Shown piece by piece: positions 12,590 through 23,055 of a stretch of DNA of 64,000 nt. The stretch covers positions 1,285,530 through 1,349,529 of the forward strand of contig NW_024735554.1 of NCBI RefSeq assembly GCF_018991925.1. The letters run 5' to 3'. The position numbers and the translations under genes were made by a program. Source of the DNA: Homarus americanus (Eukaryota > Arthropoda > Malacostraca > Decapoda > Nephropidae). Below the pieces are notes generated by a model. The model did not search any database. It was given only the letters and a program-made list of their open reading frames with translations, and was not told where the DNA came from. Position 1 is the stretch's first letter. Each line of letters begins with the position of its first letter.

Positions 12590-12997
12590 CGTCAGCTAGA
12601 GAAGGTACAGAAAAGGGCCTGCAGAATCATGCTCGGCGCAGAATACTCCGCCACACCAACGCTCTTCCACCCTGGAAATGCCATCCCCAGTGACCTCCAC
12701 CACCAAGCACTGGAAAGGTTTGGCCGTGGACTACTGCACCACCCTGCCATCGCCTGCCACCTGCAGCCCCCACCCAACTCGCGCAGTCCGCCACTACAAC
12801 AAAATTCAGCCCATAAGAGCCCGCACCGATAGATATAAGAACAGCACCATCCCATCTATTGTTAAAATAATAAACAACTCCTGATTTATGTACTGCACAG
12901 CCCTGTAAATGTATTCAATGCATATTATATCATTATGTCTAAATTAAATGTAAGTCTGTATATTTTCAGCCACCGGCTGCAACTCTATAATAAACCG

Positions 12998-12999
<2 letters not shown>
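12589..12999 (+). mobile_element. 5'-truncated LINE: reverse transcriptase C-terminus plus 3' UTR with hairpin tail
   Basis: Starts directly at the CA tract with RQLEKVQKRACRIMLGAEYS, then ALERFGRGLLHHP, and after one frameshift near 12775 continues with RHYNKIQPIRARTDRYKNST and ends IVKIINNS with a stop at 12882-12884. This is the conserved C-terminal tail of jockey/CR1-group LINE reverse transcriptases; I cannot fix the clade. The 3' UTR of about 115 bp ends in TGTATATTTTCAGCC, a hairpin CAGCC-ACC-GGCTG (12967-12979), then AATAAACCGTTT and a second CA tract. The same terminal block ends the elements at 34249 and 42372, so this LINE or a relative is the likely source of enzyme for them. Only about 300 bp of coding region remains. 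An identical copy is at 58310-58720. Confidence 0.85.

Positions 13000-13036
<37 letters not shown>
13000..13036. repeat. CA microsatellite, right flank of LINE fragment
   Basis: About 36 bp of CA directly after the 3' end AATAAACCGTTT. With 12543-12588 it encloses the LINE fragment. Recurs at 58721-58757. Confidence 0.97.
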
Positions 13037-13038
<2 letters not shown>

Positions 13039-13249
13039 CTTTGATGTTAAATTCGTATTGGTGATATTTTTATTATTTTAGATCATTATTTTTATTAACA
13101 TTAACACTAAGATTTGATTAAGGTCTTGTACAAGTTGTTGAATCTCAGGTTTTATTTCGCCGAAGCTGAAAGTTCGTTTAGTATTCTGAGACACAGCTTC
13201 CGACCACCACTTTATGCTTATTGCTTCCATGACTTATAAGAGCCTCCTT

Positions 13250-13545
13250 TTGTGTTTGTTGTCTCTGTTTCTGCCTGTCTCTGTCTCTTTTTCCCTCCTC
13301 TCTCCTCTTTCTCTCATTCTGCGCCCTCAACCAGCCATCATTATTCATCTTTGTTTTGCTCTCCTTATTAAGTCTATTCTTACTTCTGTTTGCCTCAACC
13401 CCTTTATACCTCCTTCCTCCTCTCTCTCTCTCTCTTTCTCGCCCTCACACTCTTTCGATCTATCCCTCTCTCACTGTTTATCTTTCTCTCTTTCTCTAAC
13501 TCTCTTTCTTGTGTCTCCGTCACCCACTGTCAACACTCTCTAATC
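13250..13545. other. Pyrimidine-rich tract
   Basis: About 290 bp dominated by CT, including a CTCTCTCT core at 13418-13440. It can in principle form triplex DNA. The open frame over it is low-complexity Ser/Leu. Recurs at 58971-59266. Confidence 0.7.
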
Positions 13546-13799
13546 TAAGGTAGGTTGATCCAACTTCCTCTTAATGTGTCAAACCATGAGCCTCAGAGAG
13601 ATAGAGAATATCTTGTTCTGTAATGTATTTCCAAGAGCGAGGACTTCTTTCACTATTGGTGTTAACAGAAGTAAGCTCTACCCAGTGGTGTCAGGAGCTT
13701 AAAAAGACAGACTCAACACCATCAGCTGGAAATACTTGTGTAATGATTCTTTAACCTAGAAATCTTCCCAACACTACATCCAGTAATATTTGCCTTGCC

Positions 13800-13910
13800 T
13801 ACCAAACCAAACCAAACCAAACCAAACTAAACTCAAACCCAAACTAAACTAAACTAAACTAAACCAACCCAACCCAACCTAACCCAACCCAACCTAATCA
13901 ACCTAATCAA
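13800..13910. repeat. Pentamer array AACCA / AACTA / AACCC
   Basis: Tandem five-base units drift along the tract from AACCA to AACTA to AACCC, with a few AACCT. AACCT is the complement of the arthropod telomere unit, but the array as a whole is not telomeric. Recurs at 59521-59631. Confidence 0.9.
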
Positions 13911-14740
13911 GCAAATCTTGCCAACAGTATTTCCAGTGATTCTACCAAATGAAAAACTCTTGATATTCCAACACAACATTTTACATACATTCCTTCATAT
14001 CCAGTGAGCCTTATACCAACGTGAATAAATCTAATATATAACTCTCTTCTGTAACAAAGACTCAAACATTCATGATTACATTAAACAGATAAAGAAAAGT
14101 CACTTATATTCAAAGGGTCTCTGACAGGTCACACCCGCAGTAAGAAAAAATAATAGCAATTGTCTTTTAATAAGATCGAATTGACAATGGAAAACATCGA
14201 GTTATATAAGAAATGAGTCGTGTTGAGTAAGATGAATAAAACCAATATGTATTGAGCCTTATTAGTTCAATACAACCCAGTGAGTGCGATAGTGAACCAA
14301 GATAGGCCTACCACTGGACCTATCTGTTGAGTGAGGATTACAGCTCTATGTTTTATGAGATTTAATGATGAAGCTATTACGAAAGTATAGTTTATATTCT
14401 CGTATAACGAATGTTACTGAAATTATTACATGGACAAATTTCCTGTACCCTTGAAAGCCGTTTATGTATTACTGAAATTATTATATTACCAAAGTTTATA
14501 CATTTCTGCAACACACCCTGTATACTATACTAAAATATTTGATGAAATTTCATATGTCCATCCAACATTTATTTTGTTGCAAGTATTTCGTTTGCAAAGT
14601 TCATATATTGCCATAAATTTTGTTGCTGAAACTAAATGATAGATGGGGTTCATATGTTCCCTTCAGATTTATTGCCGCCACAGGGAAGGTTGACTAGTGG
14701 CTGGCATCCTTGTGGCATTCATGAACGGTGTGCCACAGAC
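13911..14740. other. No gene recognised
   Basis: AT-rich. A 69-codon frame at 14430-14639 has no recognisable features. The short string ATTACTGAAATTATTA occurs twice, at about 14413 and 14468. Confidence 0.5.
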
Positions 14741-14742
14741 CA

Positions 14743-14905
14743 CGTGCCTCAGACCTCACCCCTACAAACCTCACATGCCACAGACCTCATAGTGCCACAG
14801 ACCTCATGCCACAGACCTACATGCCACAGACCACATGCCACAGACTCACATGCCACAGACCTCACATGCCACAGACCTCACATACAGACTCCATGCAACA
14901 CTCAC
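14743..14905. repeat. 16-17-bp minisatellite
   Basis: About ten degenerate units of ACATGCCACAGACCTC, ending in a T homopolymer at 14917. Frames over it give His/Thr/Pro-rich repeat peptides that are not meaningful. Recurs at 60464-60626. Confidence 0.9.
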
Positions 14906-14929
14906 ATGCCAGACTTTTTTTTTTTGTAG

Positions 14930-15480
14930 GTTAAGGGAGAAAGGATGGAAGGCATGCTGGGGCTCAAGGCACAGCCAGACATGAGGATGGAGAAGTCACA
15001 ACATATAGTCGTGGGGAAAGGTTGGAAAGAAGTTTAATGAGTTAAACAGAGGGGACGACACCCTTGTTTTATATACAGAGTTTGTTGGCTAACTAAGCTA
15101 ACCTAGGACTCAGGATGAGGTTGCACTTGTTACTTTGGTTGACAATGACAAGTTTGAGTTACAATAACATGTATAGTAAAATCTTATTACTGTATTACAT
15201 TATGGACTCACTTGTTAAATGTGAACTTATATCTAAGGTGGATCACTGTGGCGACATAGATGGGTCGTGGGTTGGGTTGTTGTAGTGCGGGCCGACTCCG
15301 GGGCCACCAGGCGGGATCGCCCTCTATTGATGTCTTCCCGCGGAGCTGGTCTGGGCTGAGAGGGTCGTCTAGGAGCTTGTTCCAAACCTTCTTCCCTAGA
15401 CGATGGACCCTGGCGGTGAGGGCCCTGTTTTATTTCTCATGACTATCTTCGTTAATAATTATCAGTTTTATTTTAGTTCC
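14930..15480. other. No gene recognised; GC-rich patch
   Basis: A locally GC-rich stretch, 15240-15430, stands out from its AT-rich surroundings and runs toward the perfect hairpin at 15485. It may be part of an unidentified mobile element. I cannot assign a product. Confidence 0.35.
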
Positions 15481-15484
15481 TGTT

Positions 15485-15512
15485 TACATCTCCCGTCAGG
15501 ACGGGAGATGTA
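15485..15512. other. Perfect 13-bp hairpin with 2-nt spacer
   Basis: TACATCTCCCGTC, then AG, then GACGGGAGATGTA: all 13 positions pair. It could be a transposon terminal structure or a cruciform-prone site. Identical hairpin at 61206-61233. Confidence 0.9.
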
Positions 15513-15559
15513 GACACCAGCCCCGGCCCGACCTGCAGCGGGGTCAACAGAACCATCAG

Positions 15560-15790
15560 TGTAACGACTTACCTGGGGACCAGTGGGCGATCCTGAAGAG
15601 GTGGTATTTGCAGAAAATAACAGGGTTCACGTGGGATTTCGGGAGCGGTCCACCGAGGGCAATCACTTCAGGTTGAAAATCCAGCCAGGGAGAAGGAATG
15701 AACCAACAGCAGGGTTCACTTGATCTTGGGTTGTATATCGTAACGCGTATTTTCCCCACAAGTCCAGGGTTCGAATCGCCTCTGTTTTAA
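15560..15790. other. Unassigned region with a B-box-like string
   Basis: A minus-strand frame of 67 codons (15556-15759) has mixed, protein-like composition but no family I know. On the plus strand GGGTTCGAATCGCC (about 15769) resembles a Pol III B box, preceded by a weak A-box-like TATATCGTAACGCG. This may be a degenerate tRNA-derived SINE head. Confidence 0.25.
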
Positions 15791-16200
15791 ATGTATGTCT
15801 GACGTAGCACGATTTCCGGTTTTCGCCTGCACCAACATTGATAAACTAACCACCCAGATGCTTGTGTCCCGATATCAGGTGTTCTTATATATGGTAAACA
15901 AAATATCTCAGCCTTTGGATACGCCCATAGTAACTACGCACTAGCAACCACGCCACTAGCAACTACGCGTGTATTATCATTTTATATTTAGCCTTTTATC
16001 CAGAGGTTTGCCACTGAGGGAATTAGTATGACTGAACATTCATAAATAGTATATGAGGAACTCTGAGACAGGTTAGTATTGCACAGACGACGCCATAATG
16101 TGGGGTGAAATGAAACCTAACGTAACCTCACCCCTGTAAATCAAACCAAGTGTGTAGTGATGATGAATTGTCTTATAATAACTGGGGATCATTCAGCAGC
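15791..16200. other. No gene recognised
   Basis: A short imperfect duplication ACTACGC...ACTAGCAAC lies at 15930-15970. I see nothing else. Confidence 0.5.
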
Positions 16201-16204
16201 ATCA

Positions 16205-16345
16205 ATCATCATCATTATTCATCATCATCATCATTCATTATTTATCATCATTCATCATCATCGACGTCATCACATATACGCCATCATTATCGTCATCATT
16301 CATCATCCTCATCATCAACATCATCATCTGTCATCACACACACCA
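16205..16345. repeat. Imperfect ATC trinucleotide tract
   Basis: About 140 bp of interrupted ATC/TTC/GTC trinucleotides. The His/Ser-rich frames over it are repeat shadows. Recurs at 61926-62066. Confidence 0.9.
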
Positions 16346-17309
16346 CACATTACCACACTACACCCTGAGCCTCTCCCCCGCCCGCCTTCACTACCAGCAG
16401 TGTCAGTTGGTACAAATTAGTGGTTATTTCGGTCCGTTTACGCCATTTTATAGATTTTCTCAAAATAAATATATCGTAATATACCAAATAAAATCTTTGT
16501 TTGGCATATGCAAAAATTCTGATTATCTACATGACATTACGTGTAATTTCAGAATGTATTCATCATGCAGAACCTCTACCTATGGGACTATGTCAACCTG
16601 TCGTTTGTATCATGAGTTCTGAGTGGCTGGTCACCACAAAGGAAGCGCTTAATCTGTATCCAGAGTTCTGAGGGCTGGGCACCAAACGAAGCGCTGAATC
16701 AGAACGAGCTTGGGGCCACATTTCCGAACCATCTGTTATTTTTGTTGATCAGCTGAATAAAAACGTTTCCATTATTTCTGCAGAAGCAACTCAGTTTTTC
16801 TGTTAGTGAGCATTTACATGTAATATCCGGTCCTTATCATTAGAAGACCGTCGGTTAGATAGAAGTTTCGATCGGGTGGTTCAGTGTCTGGGAGTCGAGC
16901 TCTCAGTTGTCACTTTGAAGGTATCAGTACTTTCTTATGGTGTCAAATTATAAAACAAATATGGCCACGCCAGCCATCCGATTAAGTGTTACTACCAAGT
17001 CCGCAAGTGACGCTTTATATCATGTGCTTCAACACCACAAGAGCTTATGTTCGTACTGGATATGGTTCAGCGTGTGGTGGAGATGTGGATGAACTTAGAC
17101 CAGACAGCCAGACGGGAGGGAGGAGCCGGCCAGTAGTGAGACGGTCGAGGCGATTAGTGGATGTGTGACGGAAGTTAACGTTTACAAAATGCTCCTCAAT
17201 TAATACATCCAGTTGTCAAGGATTATAAAATACAGACGCCATCATGTGTGTTGGTGTTGAAAAATAAGGTATGTCGCTGTGTATATTTCCTTGCAACTTA
17301 TTTCTCTCT
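16346..17309. other. No gene recognised
   Basis: Contains a short tandem-like pair at 16615-16700 (GAGTTCTGAG...GCTGG...CACCA...GAAGCGCT, twice). A 60-codon frame at 16986-17168 has an Arg-rich end but no recognisable domain. Confidence 0.5.
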
Positions 17310-18036
17310 CCATCCTCCGAATACGAGGATTAACATCCACTTCAGGATGCAGGTCGTCCTGTGACATTCCTATGGATACCCAGTCATGTTGGTATCTTGG
17401 GGAATGAGGCAGCAGATGGCCTTGCCAAGACTGGCTCCAACAAGGCCACACCTGACTACGTTGTTCCCGAACACTTTTACAGCTTAGGACCCAAATTGCC
17501 GCAAACAGAGAGAAGCTCGGGAAGCAGCCATCCCTGGTCCCCTGCCCACCTGGTACGATGTCCTCCATAAACTTTCTGACCTCTTATGGAAAAGGGTCGC
17601 GGAAAAGGGACGTAATTGCTGCCCGTATCATCCTTGGGTATGACTTTGCTTGGGAGATTGGTATCCCCGCATCCCTGAGCAACGCTCTTGTGCATATGCA
17701 GAAGACCCGACAGCCGCACCCTTATCCACTACCTCCAAGATGTCGCCACACACAACGCTTCCGTGACGCCTGCTGGACCACCACTCCACGACCCCTGACG
17801 GAGACACGATGATCCTCCCCATAGTGGCCAGATAATATGCAAATAGCATTGATCATGTGTTAAAGGAATATCCTTCCTTCCTAGGGCTTTTTAGTAAGCC
17901 CCTTTATAATATTTATACTGTATATACTTGTGACACTTTCCAGATGCTTCTGGTGTTATTGTACAGGGGTACCTAGTGACAGCACTAGGATCCCGCTTCT
18001 CTCAAGGAATAAGCAATTGAAATTGAATTGAATTGA
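17310..18036 (+). mobile_element. LINE remnant: RNase H domain, C-terminus and 3' end
   Basis: The plus strand encodes a typical LINE RNase H block, DAGRPVTF then LWIPSHVGILGNEAADGLAK (about 17350-17430), including the conserved Asn-Glu-x-Ala-Asp of the active site. The C-terminal part continues in shifted frames (for example TWYDVLHKL and KRVAEKGRN), so at least two frameshifts are present. The 3' UTR has GCTTCTGGTGTTATTGTACA, GGGTACCTAGTGAC and ends in an ATTGAAATTGAATTG-type tail. A truncated second 3' end of the same family is at 20125-20252. The family belongs with RNase H-bearing LINEs of the I/jockey superfamily; the exact clade is unresolved. No reverse transcriptase domain is present. 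Identical copy at 63031-63757. Confidence 0.82.
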
Positions 18037-18232
18037 TCCAAGTGACGCGCTAGGTATTTACACCATCAAGGGCAAATATATTGGAAATGTTGGTTAGTGA
18101 TCCCATAACAAAATTTACTTCAGCAATAGCAGCATATGGGCCCCGGTGACGATACCTACACTCTTACCCTAACAAAAACTTCACCTGAACAAGGTGTTTA
18201 ACATGAAATAACCAGGCCGATAACCCTCATTC

Positions 18233-18263
18233 ATGTATGTATGTATGTATGTATGTATGTATA
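18233..18263. repeat. TATG microsatellite
   Basis: About seven units of ATGT. It lies at the right end of the observable large repeat; the copy is at 63954-63984. Confidence 0.95.
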
Positions 18264-18279
18264 TGATTTTACTAAAAAA

Positions 18280-19255
18280 TCCATACAAAATTAAGGTCCC
18301 AGTACAGGTGGATAAGTACCCCACTGCAACAACAATGTACCGATACTAATTCTAGGATTTTCTTCCTCTATACACATATTACCATAGGTTAATAGCCATT
18401 TTAATAGCACTATTATATGTCTATCCACATGATAACTTTGTTAATAGCCATCTTAATAGCAGTATTTTCTGTCCGAGCCACGGCATCCACAACCCTGTAC
18501 ACACGGCGGAGAGCTACACTACCGCCTCCTCCTCCCTGGACCCCACAGTACAACAACACAATTGTTATCACCTTACCTTCACTCAACTGCTAATAACCAC
18601 AACGTAGAGTCAAGGAAGTCCTCACGACGCCACAAACACGAGGTAATCCACAAACAGCAAACGTAAAACGAAAAGCGATCAAATACTGTATGACCACACA
18701 CAGATATGTTGTCGCTACCACTGCAGTACCTCTAATGATCAATGGTGAGTGGCGAGCCAGAAGTTTTAACCTTAATTCATTGGTTCGCTTTACTGATTCA
18801 TATCAGTCTACTGCTTAGGTTCACAGGTCTGAATCTGAGATTCGTGGAGCAGCAGTAGAGGCGGCAGGAATTTGATTCGAGACTCTACTTCCGGAGAAAA
18901 ATTGAACACTGTCTACTTAGGCTCAAACTTTACGAAATAATTTCTTAATAAAGATTCCAACCATCGGCGAAAATTAGCAAAGCTTAAATACAAATTTTTG
19001 AAATTCTGAAAGGTAATTTCTCCGTCAGCACCAACACCTTTAGTTTAGAAATACTTAAGATACAATAAAATAACCTTCAACCGTTTTTATATTAGAATAA
19101 AAAAGAAAAACACAAAGTAAAATATAATAAGAGAACCTCTCACGGACGGAGATAATTACTGTTTTAGAATTTTAGTTCAATAATCAGAAATTTATCCTGA
19201 GCACAGAAACAAAGACTATGAGACTTTCGGTTTGTAGATATGAGAACATCAACTT
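18280..19255. other. No gene recognised
   Basis: AT-rich, with partial repeats of AATAGCCATTTTAATAGCA and AATAGCCATCTTAATAGCA at 18390-18465 (about 55 bp apart). Nothing coding. Confidence 0.5.
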
Positions 19256-19262
19256 GGACCAG

Positions 19263-19263
<1 letters not shown>

Positions 19264-19358
<95 letters not shown>

Positions 19359-19371
19359 GTGTGTGTGTATA
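19264..19371. repeat. AT microsatellite with GT end
   Basis: About 88 bp of AT, then GTATATGTGTGTGTGTATAT. It exists only once because it lies outside the large repeat. Confidence 0.98.
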
Positions 19372-20124
19372 TGACAGTAGGTCCCTGTATATAAACCCTT
19401 CATAAATTTAAGGTGTTGCTCCGACATGTTAAAGGAGGATAGAGGACCTCTTGTGGTGATGACACCCCACAACACGTCGGCTCATTCACACCAGAAGCGG
19501 AAAGATTCACACGTAACATTAATTAGGAAATAAACTAATAACCGATCTCACCAAACTGATAATAAAATGTCCGTAACAAACTAACCAGAAGCTCGGAACA
19601 GTGTTAATGACGCATTTCTCACAAAGAATTACAGGAAAATATTTTAATAGAAAAATTCCATAGACTAATTAGACTTCTGTTGTTTAGATAAAAATGCTTA
19701 AAGAAAATTACAAACAGACACCAAAGAAAATCCATTTTAATCAAACGAGAATCTGGCAGGTGTTTGAGGTGTCAACGTTGCATAGACACGTTTAACAAGT
19801 AGAATAGAAAGTCACCCACTCAAGCATTGAATAAAAATTTACATATTCTTGATTTCTTGAAGATAAAAAGACTTGTTCATCAGGTAAACATCGTATGGAT
19901 AATAACTAAAAGAGAGGAAAAAAAAGTTACCTGAATTTTACCAACATATCCTAGAATTATCCAGGAGCCAAGTTACCAAACACAACAAAAGAAGACTTAT
20001 AACAATATAACTGGGATAAAACAGGTGTTAACATCAATGACAATGACAATATCGTATTACTTAGTTACCACACAAGAGGAAGGAAGGGGTTAAAGATAAA
20101 CCTATAAGTAAAGTTAATGTCCTA
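19372..20124. other. No gene recognised
   Basis: A-rich, no open frame of interest, no recognised repeat. Confidence 0.5.
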
Positions 20125-20252
20125 TTTTATTTTATTTATATGTACTTGAGATTCCTGAGTGCTTCTGGTAACATTGCACAGGGGTACCTAGTGGCACTTC
20201 TGGGATCTCGTTTCCTATAGTAAATAAACTTTTGAAACTGAAATTATAATAA
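20125..20252 (+). mobile_element. Severely 5'-truncated 3' end of the RNase H LINE family
   Basis: About 125 bp align with the 3' UTR at 17915-18036: TATGTACTTGAGATTCCTGA, GTGCTTCTGGTAACATTGCA, CAGGGGTACCTAGTGGCA, CTGGGATCTCGTTTCC, then a TGAAACTGAAATT tail. No coding sequence remains, as expected for a dead-on-arrival insertion. It differs from the upstream copy at many positions, so it is an independent, older insertion. Confidence 0.8.
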
Positions 20253-20331
20253 GGTCAAAGTAAGTCTCCATTTTTGGTTAATGTATATCTATAGGTGTAG
20301 TTGTTACAGGTGGCGAGAGGGCAGCTAGAAG

Positions 20332-20360
20332 GTTACGTTACGTTACGTTACGTTACGTTT
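20332..20360. repeat. ACGTT pentamer repeat
   Basis: Five to six units of TTACG. It differs from telomeric TTAGG by one base and is short; not taken as telomeric. Confidence 0.95.
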
Positions 20361-21955
20361 TTACGTTAAGTTAAGATACTGATGCTATTCATTTTTAGTT
20401 CTGTATACTGCTTATCTACTTGATCATTCTTAAATACCTGTAGAGACCAGTAGAAAATGTCGTGAAAAATATTAATATTACTATCCCAATTATCCCTGTA
20501 ACCCACGTCATACACATTTCGGCAGGGGAGGGTGTATGCTGCGCCTGCCTCACTTAGTTTAAAAAGTCAGTATTGTGGTGTGGAAGTTAATTGCCACCTT
20601 TATTAGACGGTGTAAGTCTCTACCCATACCCTCCCTCCCACCCCTCCTGCCTGCCAAATTCATTTCCTCCACAACTGTACATATGAAGACAAGTCATACG
20701 GTCCACGGTGTAGTAAAGGGGAGCTCAGACACAGGACAAATATTAGAGATATATTTTTCAAGAAATGGAGAAGACGCGAGTTAACGGAGATGGATGAAGA
20801 AAATCAGTTTTGTTCTGGAAGGAATATAGAGAGATACATTATTTCCTCTCTGGTTGAGGATATGTGTAACTGCAAATTGATATTAGGCGCTTCGTCTTCT
20901 AAACCCTTTGAAATATCTACATAAAATTTTCCCCTAATAGATGACTCAGAAATGTGTTTGGCTGTAAAACTGTCAGTTGCAATTCAAGTACATATTGACA
21001 AATAAATAATACACACATTAGTTTTACATTTCTATATATTACCTAATGCTTGTCTACTTATTATTTATTATTGCGAGACAGTGATAGTTTCGTATAAACA
21101 AGCGTAAACTGTTTAAGATTGTAAGCCTAGATGCAGCCTGAATTTGATGGGAAAATAATGGAAAGACAAAATCAACAATTCTCGGGTTGGATCATCGTAC
21201 CAGAAAGTAACCGCATTGCCTCCGGTGCTTGCAGCCAGACCTCCGATATGAGGACGATATAATATAAGTTTAACTTTTATTTAAAATTACATGTGGAGGA
21301 TTTATCTAGATATAAAATTAAATTTAATATATACACTCAATAATGTTTATGGAACAAGACACTACACGTTTTTTTCTCAAAGTCCTAACTGGTACACGTG
21401 TACACGGGAACAAGTACTCGCTCACACCAGGTATCAATCCCTTCCCCAGCCTGGCAACCTGGTCAGCACAACACAACAGCTTCTCCGGCTCATGCAGTCT
21501 TATCTACACACCATAACAGGTAGTTTCAACAAGTTTAAGCAATGATTGTTAAGTCAAGATATTACCCATACCCTACTATTATCTAACAACTAGAGATTGT
21601 AAATAATACAGAAAATTATGAACTCTGTGAATGTTTCACCCGGATGAGTGTTGACGCAACTCTGGCGCGGCTCCTCTCAATGTTTGTCAGTCAACAGAGT
21701 CAACACCTTGGTCCTAGTGGAATGTTGGCTGGAGGAGACTTGATATTTGTCGCCGACACACCAAACATTTAACGCAAAATTTGATGGATAATTTTTTCTT
21801 TCTTCTTTTATATTTTTTCCGTCAACATATTCTGCACAACAGTTTCTGATCTGTATACCCACACGCTTGGAGTTTTGGGTGTGGGTGGGAAGGGCTAAAG
21901 AGTGTGTCTTCTTTAAAACACTAACCTACTAAAAATAATTATTTCCGCCTAAAAT
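20361..21955. other. No gene recognised
   Basis: Frames at 20575-20784 and 21291-21545 (plus) and 21677-21862 (minus) have ordinary composition but no family signature and no convincing splice context. Confidence 0.5.
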
Positions 21956-21959
21956 CACT

Positions 21960-23055
21960 CTCAACATCTAAACATTACCACATAAAAATACTACTCCTCA
22001 AACACTACGCACCATAAAACATTACCCCCATCAGAGCACTGCCCCATCAAAACACTATTCCTCAAGATACTACCCACCATCAAAACACTACCTCAAGACT
22101 ATCCCTCAAGACTATCCCCTCAAATGACTATCCCATAAAGACTATCCCTCAAACTACCCCCATCAAACACTACCCACCATCAACATTTCCCCATCAAAGA
22201 CCACACCTAAAACACTACCCTATGGAAACTTTTGTCCACCTAAAACTATCCCATCAAAACACTGCTCCTCAAAACAAAACCACTAAGTGTTATTCACCAT
22301 CAAAAACAACCCCTTCGTGACACAACCCCATCAAAACAATACCCTTCATGACACAACCCCATCAAAACACTACCCTTCATGACACACCCCATTAAAACAC
22401 TAGCCCTCAAGGCAAAACCCCATACACACACTAACCTCATCAAACAGTACCCTTAAAGCTCTATCAAACACTACCCACTCAAGGCTGACCCCATCAAGAC
22501 ACTACCCACTCAAGGAAAAACCCAAAAAATTAGCCCCCATTAAAACACTACTCCTCAAGACTACCCATCAAAACACTAGCCCCTCAAGGCAAAACCATAC
22601 ACACACTAACCTCATCAAAACAGTACCCACTCAGGCACAACCCATCAAACACTATCACTCAAGGCTGCCCCATCAAACACTAGCCCCATTAAACACTACC
22701 TCCTCAAGGCACAACCCCTTCAAAACATATCGAACACTACCCTCAAAATACTACCTGCCAAAACAATTCCTATCAAAAACACCCCATCAAAACACTACCC
22801 AATCAAACCTACCCCCATCAAAACACTACCCCCATCAAACACTACCCCCATCAAAACACTACCCCCATAAAACACCCCAATAAACACTACCCCCATAAAC
22901 ACTACCCCCGTAAAGCACACCCCATCAAAACACTACCCCCACGAAAACACTACCCCCATCAAAACATTACCCCATCAAACACTACCCCATCAAAACACTA
23001 CCCCCATCAAAACACTACCCCCATCAAAACACTACCCCCATCAAACACTACCCTA
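21960..23055. repeat. 1.1-kb A/C-rich minisatellite
   Basis: Tandem units of about 17 bp with the core ATCAAAACACTACCCCC. The left half is degenerate with insertions such as CTCAAGGCA; the right end (22795-23055) is nearly perfect. The plus strand is almost free of G. Homogeneity at the right edge suggests recent unit turnover there. Confidence 0.93.

Larger units (their letters stand above)
1..18279. repeat. First copy of an 18.3-kb exact direct repeat (reaches window start)
   Basis: Every base I compared here matches 45722-64000 at an offset of exactly 45,721. All open frames in this segment recur at the same offset with the same translation, and AT, CA and TG runs have the same length. 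The repeat is cut by the window start, so its real left edge is unknown and probably lies upstream. Absence of any indel in hypervariable microsatellites argues for an assembly duplicate or an extremely recent event rather than an old segmental duplication. Confidence 0.97.

Noticed and set aside
12413..12600. Treating the 139-codon ORF 12413-12832 as one protein
   Set aside because: The first half is unrelated sequence plus a His-Thr repeat from the CA tract; only the part after 12589 is LINE-derived.
15710..15785. tRNA gene
   Set aside because: B-box-like string present, but the anticodon arm does not fold; kept only as a possible SINE relic.
17242..17849. Minus-strand ORFs over 17242-17849
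   Set aside because: Shadows of the plus-strand RNase H remnant.
20332..20360. Telomere repeat
   Set aside because: Unit is TTACG, not TTAGG, and the run has only five to six units.
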